18,178 bases of DNA from the NCBI GenBank assembly GCA_027294925.1, contig JAPULM010000002.1:1-18178 (forward strand). The letters run 5' to 3'. The DNA comes from a bacterium (GTDB lineage Bacteria; Tectomicrobia; Entotheonellia; Entotheonellales; Entotheonellaceae). A program made the translations under genes and the position numbers. Of this stretch, positions 14,784-18,178 are shown piece after piece; within the stretch, counting starts at the first letter, position 1, and every line of letters begins with the position of its first letter. The notes beneath the pieces are model-generated. The model did not search any database. It saw only the letters and a list, made by a program, of their open reading frames with translations, and was not told the origin of the DNA.

Positions 14784-15562
14784 CCCCCCTGGAAACCTAT
14801 ATTCGCAAACGCCTGGAACGGAAAAAACTACTACTTATGACGCATACTGTAGTCGGCTATCCGTCGCTTGACGCCAACATGGCGATGTTGGAAGCTATGC
14901 AGCGCGCCGACGCCGATCTTGTCGAACTCCAGATGCCTTTCAGCGAACCCACTGCCGATGGCCCACTCTTTGTCCAGGCTAATCAACGCGCCCTAGAAAC
15001 AGGTATCACGCGGGAGCAATACTTTAGATTTATGCAACAGGCCGCAGCCAATTTTGACTTCAAACTGTTGATGATGGGCTATTACAACAGCGCCTTTCAG
15101 ATGGGACACAAAGCATTCTGCGCATCCTTGGTAGAGCACGGGGGAAGCGGTTTCATCTTGGCTGACTTACCGCCGGAAGCGTCAGGCGATCTCTTTCAGT
15201 TAGCAGACCAACACAATCTTGCGTCCATTATGCTGATGACGCCCACAACACCTAACGCCCGTCTGCATCTTATCGCTCAACATGCCAGAGGCTTTGTTTA
15301 TTGCGTCGCACGTAAAGGTGTCACCGGTTACCATACGAACCTAGATCAGGACTTACAAGCGTTTGTACAACGTTGCCGATCCGCCACCCCCTTACCGCTA
15401 GCGCTCGGCTTTGGCCTACAAACCGGCGCTGATCTACAAGGTATTCAGGGGCTGGTAGACATTGGTATCGTTGGCACCGCCCTACTCGCAGCCTGGGAAA
15501 AGGGCGGTGTTGAGCACTATACAGCGCTTTTACAAGAGCTACAATCATCGGCCACTGCGTGA
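14780..15562 (+). CDS. trpA: Tryptophan synthase alpha subunit
   Basis: This 260-residue TIM-barrel enzyme splits indole-3-glycerol phosphate into indole and glyceraldehyde-3-phosphate and channels indole to TrpB. Both catalytic acids fall at the same numbers as in the Salmonella protein: E49 (in LVELQMPFSEP) and D60 (in TADGP). The surrounding ELGVPFSDP consensus is altered to ELQMPFSEP (G51Q, D56E). Other landmarks are MMGYYNSAFQMG (97-108), GFILADLPPE, PTTPNARL, YCVARKGVTGYHT, ALGFGLQTG and GIVGTALL. GTALL replaces the usual G-S-A-L/I-V. The ATG at 14780 overlaps the trpB stop as ATGA, so the two are translationally coupled and presumably form the alpha2beta2 complex. The next gene is convergent, 86 bp away. 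Confidence 0.93.
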   Translation: MTPLETYIRKRLERKKLLLMTHTVVGYPSLDANMAMLEAMQRADADLVELQMPFSEPTADGPLFVQANQRALETGITREQYFRFMQQAAANFDFKLLMMGYYNSAFQMGHKAFCASLVEHGGSGFILADLPPEASGDLFQLADQHNLASIMLMTPTTPNARLHLIAQHARGFVYCVARKGVTGYHTNLDQDLQAFVQRCRSATPLPLALGFGLQTGADLQGIQGLVDIGIVGTALLAAWEKGGVEHYTALLQELQSSATA

Positions 15563-15648
15563 GTCTAATGACGCAACCTGTCGCGCTTGTCCTCCAATAA
15601 CAAGGCCTCTTTCATGCTCATGAATCGTGCTAGCGTGGCACCATCACC

Positions 15649-17469
15649 TCAGCCAAGCCAAACCTCACATGCCTCGTGCAGCCAATCACGATCAGCACCC
15701 TGCAACATCGGCGCGATGCTTTCCCAAACCTCCTGATGATAGTGCTGCAGCCAGCCGCGCTCGGCCTCGGAAAGTTGCCCCCAATCGATCAATCGTTTAT
15801 CAAATGGAATCAGGGTTAATGGCTTGAACTGGAGCCAACGTTTACCACTTGGATGTGGCGGCGTCTCTTCATCCAGTACCACCACATAAAGATTTTCAAG
15901 CCGGATGCCACCCCAACCTTGCTCATAATAGCCAGGTTCGTTCGATACAATCATGCCTATACGGAGAGGCTCATCACTGCCTCGTGTCGCCAGACGTTGA
16001 GGGCCCTCATGAACATTGAGAAAGGCGCCAACCCCATGCCCTGTACCATGTCCGTAGTCAAGACCGGCATCCCACATGAGCGACCGCGCAAGCCCGTCGA
16101 GGACATGGCCACTAGTGCCCTCCGGAAACTTCTGCTTAGCGAGACGAATATGACAACGTAGCACGAGCGTATAAAGATCGCATTGGCGCTTGTCCGGAGT
16201 GCCAATACAGACCGTACGGGTATCATCGGTCGTACCACCTAGCACCTGGATGCCCGAATCTACCAAAAACAAATCGCCGCTCTTCAGATAAACGTTTGGG
16301 TTTGCTTCACTATAATGCACCATTGCACCGTTTGCTCCTGCCGCCGCAATGGTCGAAAAACTAAGCTCACGAAACCCTTCCTCACAGGCATACTCTTCAT
16401 ACAACATTTCTGCATAAGCCTGTTCGCTCACCTGCTGCCCCGAGACAAGCATCCGCTCAAGACGTGCCAAACTTCGGATTTTAGCGACAGCCGCATGGTG
16501 GTGCGCCCGGCAACTGCTGCTGATTTCAACCACATTTTTGACCGCTTTCAACAGAACAACAGGGCTCCGCGCCGTGTAAAGGCGCTGATTCTCAGCCAGC
16601 AGCAATCGCGTTCCTATTGTCGTGCCAGCAGGGTCGAGCCAGACCATCCGGTTGGGCGTTTCAGCAAGACGACGCACAGCGTCCGGATATTCTCCATAAG
16701 CTCGAAAGGTGAGATATGGCTGCATAACCCGCGTCATTTCCTGAGACGGCATTACACGTGTAAAACACACAACACGCTGCAAATCTATCATACAATAGGC
16801 TTCAAATACGGGGTTATAATCAATATCGCTGCCGCGCAAATTGGTGAGCCAAGCGATGTCATCCAGCTTGGTGAGAATCAATACATCCGCATCTGCTTGC
16901 ACCATGTGCTCGCGCACCGCAGCGAGCTTCGTTTCCACCGTACAACCTGTCACTTCATCAGGCAAAGCATATATAGGAGATGCCGGAGGCGATGGACGAT
17001 CATCCCATACCATATCAATAAGATTATCATCAAGGGGAAGCAAAACTGAGTCAGCATGCTGCAAAGCTCGCTTATATAACGTATGAGCCTCCATAGAGAC
17101 CGCGAAAGGATCAATCCCTAGCCGCAAAGCACCGCGTTGTCGTTCAAGCTCAGAAAACCAGCCAGTCAGCGTATAGGCATCTGCCTGACCAACTTTATGT
17201 ACCCGAAACAGAGCATTATCGACCTCTTGCTCAGCCTGAATATGATAACGAGAATCAACAAATAGATGGTTTCCATCAAGGCTCACCAGAGCATCCCCTG
17301 CCGATCCTTTAAACCCTGTAATAGCATCGCGTCGACGTTGATATGCAGGTACATACTCATTCAGATGCGCATCCGATGAAGGGATAAGATAGGCATCAAC
17401 ACCAAGCGCAGCAAGCCGCCGGTATAAAGCCGCCAATCGTTGACCTATAAGCTCTTTAGAATTCGACAT
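15649..17469 (-). CDS. Xaa-Pro aminopeptidase (M24B, three-domain aminopeptidase P)
   Basis: This 606-residue protein resembles the long, three-domain aminopeptidase P of eukaryotic XPNPEP1 type: two creatinase-like N-terminal domains (about 8-150 and 160-310) and a pita-bread M24 domain (about 320-540) with a C-terminal extension. It removes the N-terminal residue from X-Pro peptides using two metal ions. All five metal ligands are visible: D404 (LVDSG), D415 (GGTTDDTRT), H478 (GHGTGHGVG), E511 (SNEPGYY) and E525 (IRLENLYV). Their spacings (D-D 11, E-E 14) match the family. There is no signal peptide, so it is cytoplasmic. The start is at 17469, where GGAG lies 6 nt upstream; in-frame ATGs at 17481 and 17499 are less likely. 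It is divergent from the rRNA operon and convergent with trpA. A long open frame on the opposite strand within it is a shadow. Confidence 0.93.
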   Translation of the reverse strand: MSNSKELIGQRLAALYRRLAALGVDAYLIPSSDAHLNEYVPAYQRRRDAITGFKGSAGDALVSLDGNHLFVDSRYHIQAEQEVDNALFRVHKVGQADAYTLTGWFSELERQRGALRLGIDPFAVSMEAHTLYKRALQHADSVLLPLDDNLIDMVWDDRPSPPASPIYALPDEVTGCTVETKLAAVREHMVQADADVLILTKLDDIAWLTNLRGSDIDYNPVFEAYCMIDLQRVVCFTRVMPSQEMTRVMQPYLTFRAYGEYPDAVRRLAETPNRMVWLDPAGTTIGTRLLLAENQRLYTARSPVVLLKAVKNVVEISSSCRAHHHAAVAKIRSLARLERMLVSGQQVSEQAYAEMLYEEYACEEGFRELSFSTIAAAGANGAMVHYSEANPNVYLKSGDLFLVDSGIQVLGGTTDDTRTVCIGTPDKRQCDLYTLVLRCHIRLAKQKFPEGTSGHVLDGLARSLMWDAGLDYGHGTGHGVGAFLNVHEGPQRLATRGSDEPLRIGMIVSNEPGYYEQGWGGIRLENLYVVVLDEETPPHPSGKRWLQFKPLTLIPFDKRLIDWGQLSEAERGWLQHYHQEVWESIAPMLQGADRDWLHEACEVWLG

Positions 17470-17590
17470 GGTCTTCTCCATTCGAACAAAAACAACCATA
17501 ACCTGGCAAAAGTCACGCAGTGTTTTATAATGTAGACAAGCAAGAAATTTGTCCAGAGAGAGATTTTAGATTTTTCTTACTGCAATTCCA

Positions 17591-17619
17591 TTGACAAACT
17601 TTTCACAGTACCGTATAGT
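17591..17619 (+). promoter_or_regulatory. rRNA operon promoter
   Basis: A perfect -35 TTGACA (17591-17596) and a -10 TATAGT (17614-17619) are separated by exactly 17 nt. Transcription would start near 17626, about 120 nt before mature 16S rRNA. A second, weaker site may exist upstream: TATAAT at 17526-17531, with CTGGCA 17 nt ahead of it. Confidence 0.75.
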
Positions 17620-17646
17620 AATTTCCACTTCTTTATGAATAGCACA

Positions 17647-17660
17647 TGTTCATTGAAAAT
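17647..17660 (+). promoter_or_regulatory. rrn leader boxA antitermination element
   Basis: TGTTCATTGAAAAT closely matches the boxA sequence of bacterial rrn leaders (for example the Bacillus form TGTTCTTTGAAAAC). BoxA binds NusB/S10 and supports antitermination through rRNA genes. Its place, 21-34 nt after the predicted transcription start, is right. Confidence 0.6.
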
Positions 17661-17706
17661 CGTATAGGATTCGTGCTCGTAGAGTTATAAGGGTTCTTCG
17701 TAGGAA

Positions 17707-17730
17707 GATATTGGCTTAAGAGCTGGTATC
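17707..17730 (+). other. 16S leader stem-loops
   Basis: GATATTGGCT (17707-17716) and AGCTGGTATC (17721-17730) form a 10-bp stem with three G-T wobbles and a TAAG loop. A second 5-bp hairpin, ACAGT-TCAA-ACTGT (17737-17750), abuts the 16S 5' end. Such structures are typical of rRNA leaders and may take part in processing or transient folding. Confidence 0.5.
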
Positions 17731-17747
17731 TTTCACACAGTTCAAAC

Positions 17748-18178
<431 letters not shown>

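Noticed and set aside
15611..15624. Palindrome TTCATG-CT-CATGAA between trpA and the aminopeptidase gene as a terminator
   Set aside because: The stem is AT-rich with a 2-nt loop and no T-run; it is too weak to call a terminator.
16315..17049. Long + strand open frame (244 codons) inside the aminopeptidase P gene
   Set aside because: It is antisense to a gene with all five metal ligands intact and its translation has no recognisable features.

Overview
The window is an 18.2-kb chromosomal piece from a bacterium of moderate GC content (roughly 50-58% by eye). It ends in the first ~430 nt of a 16S rRNA gene on the + strand. That fragment reads GAATTTTGCGCAATGGGCGA and GACGCAGTAACGCCGCGTGG near the window end. 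This pattern occurs in deltaproteobacteria-like, NC10 and Tectomicrobia/Entotheonella-like lineages. I lean towards a Tectomicrobia-like organism, but this is inference and an rRNA database search should decide it. Everything else is ordinary bacterial chromosome: no phage genes, transposases, CRISPR arrays or tRNAs were found.

Layout. (1) 1-2764, minus strand: the 5' part of a metallophosphoesterase, a small standalone protein with the sulfite-oxidase molybdopterin fold that lacks the Mo-binding Cys, and a ThDP-dependent decarboxylase/acetolactate-synthase-like enzyme. The last two look like one unit behind a good sigma70 promoter. (2) 2957-6954, plus strand: a ROK-family sugar kinase, rimO (ribosomal protein S12 methylthiotransferase) and a DUF4301 protein with motifs like those of UDP-sugar pyrophosphorylases. 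(3) 6968-9479: a universal stress protein (minus) diverging from an acetohydroxyacid-synthase-like ThDP enzyme (plus). (4) 9643-12888, minus strand: a carbohydrate-type ABC importer with a Tat-exported binding protein and two permeases but no ATPase. (5) 12889-13499: a mostly non-coding spacer with regulatory-looking inverted repeats and a small gene split between two frames. (6) 13500-15562, plus strand: trpB-trpA with a 4-bp overlap. The alpha subunit keeps its catalytic residues, but both proteins differ from typical sequences at otherwise conserved positions. (7) 15649-17469, minus strand: a three-domain aminopeptidase P. (8) 17470-18178: a complete rRNA promoter and leader (TTGACA-17-TATAGT, boxA, stem-loops) followed by 16S rRNA.

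How the genes work together. Most are single genes or pairs with general metabolic or translational roles. The clear functional units are trpBA, the ABC importer and the rrn operon. The least conventional unit is the ThDP enzyme paired with a Cys-less molybdopterin-fold protein. The other leads are the DUF4301 protein as a possible nucleotidyltransferase and the frame-split small gene before trpB.
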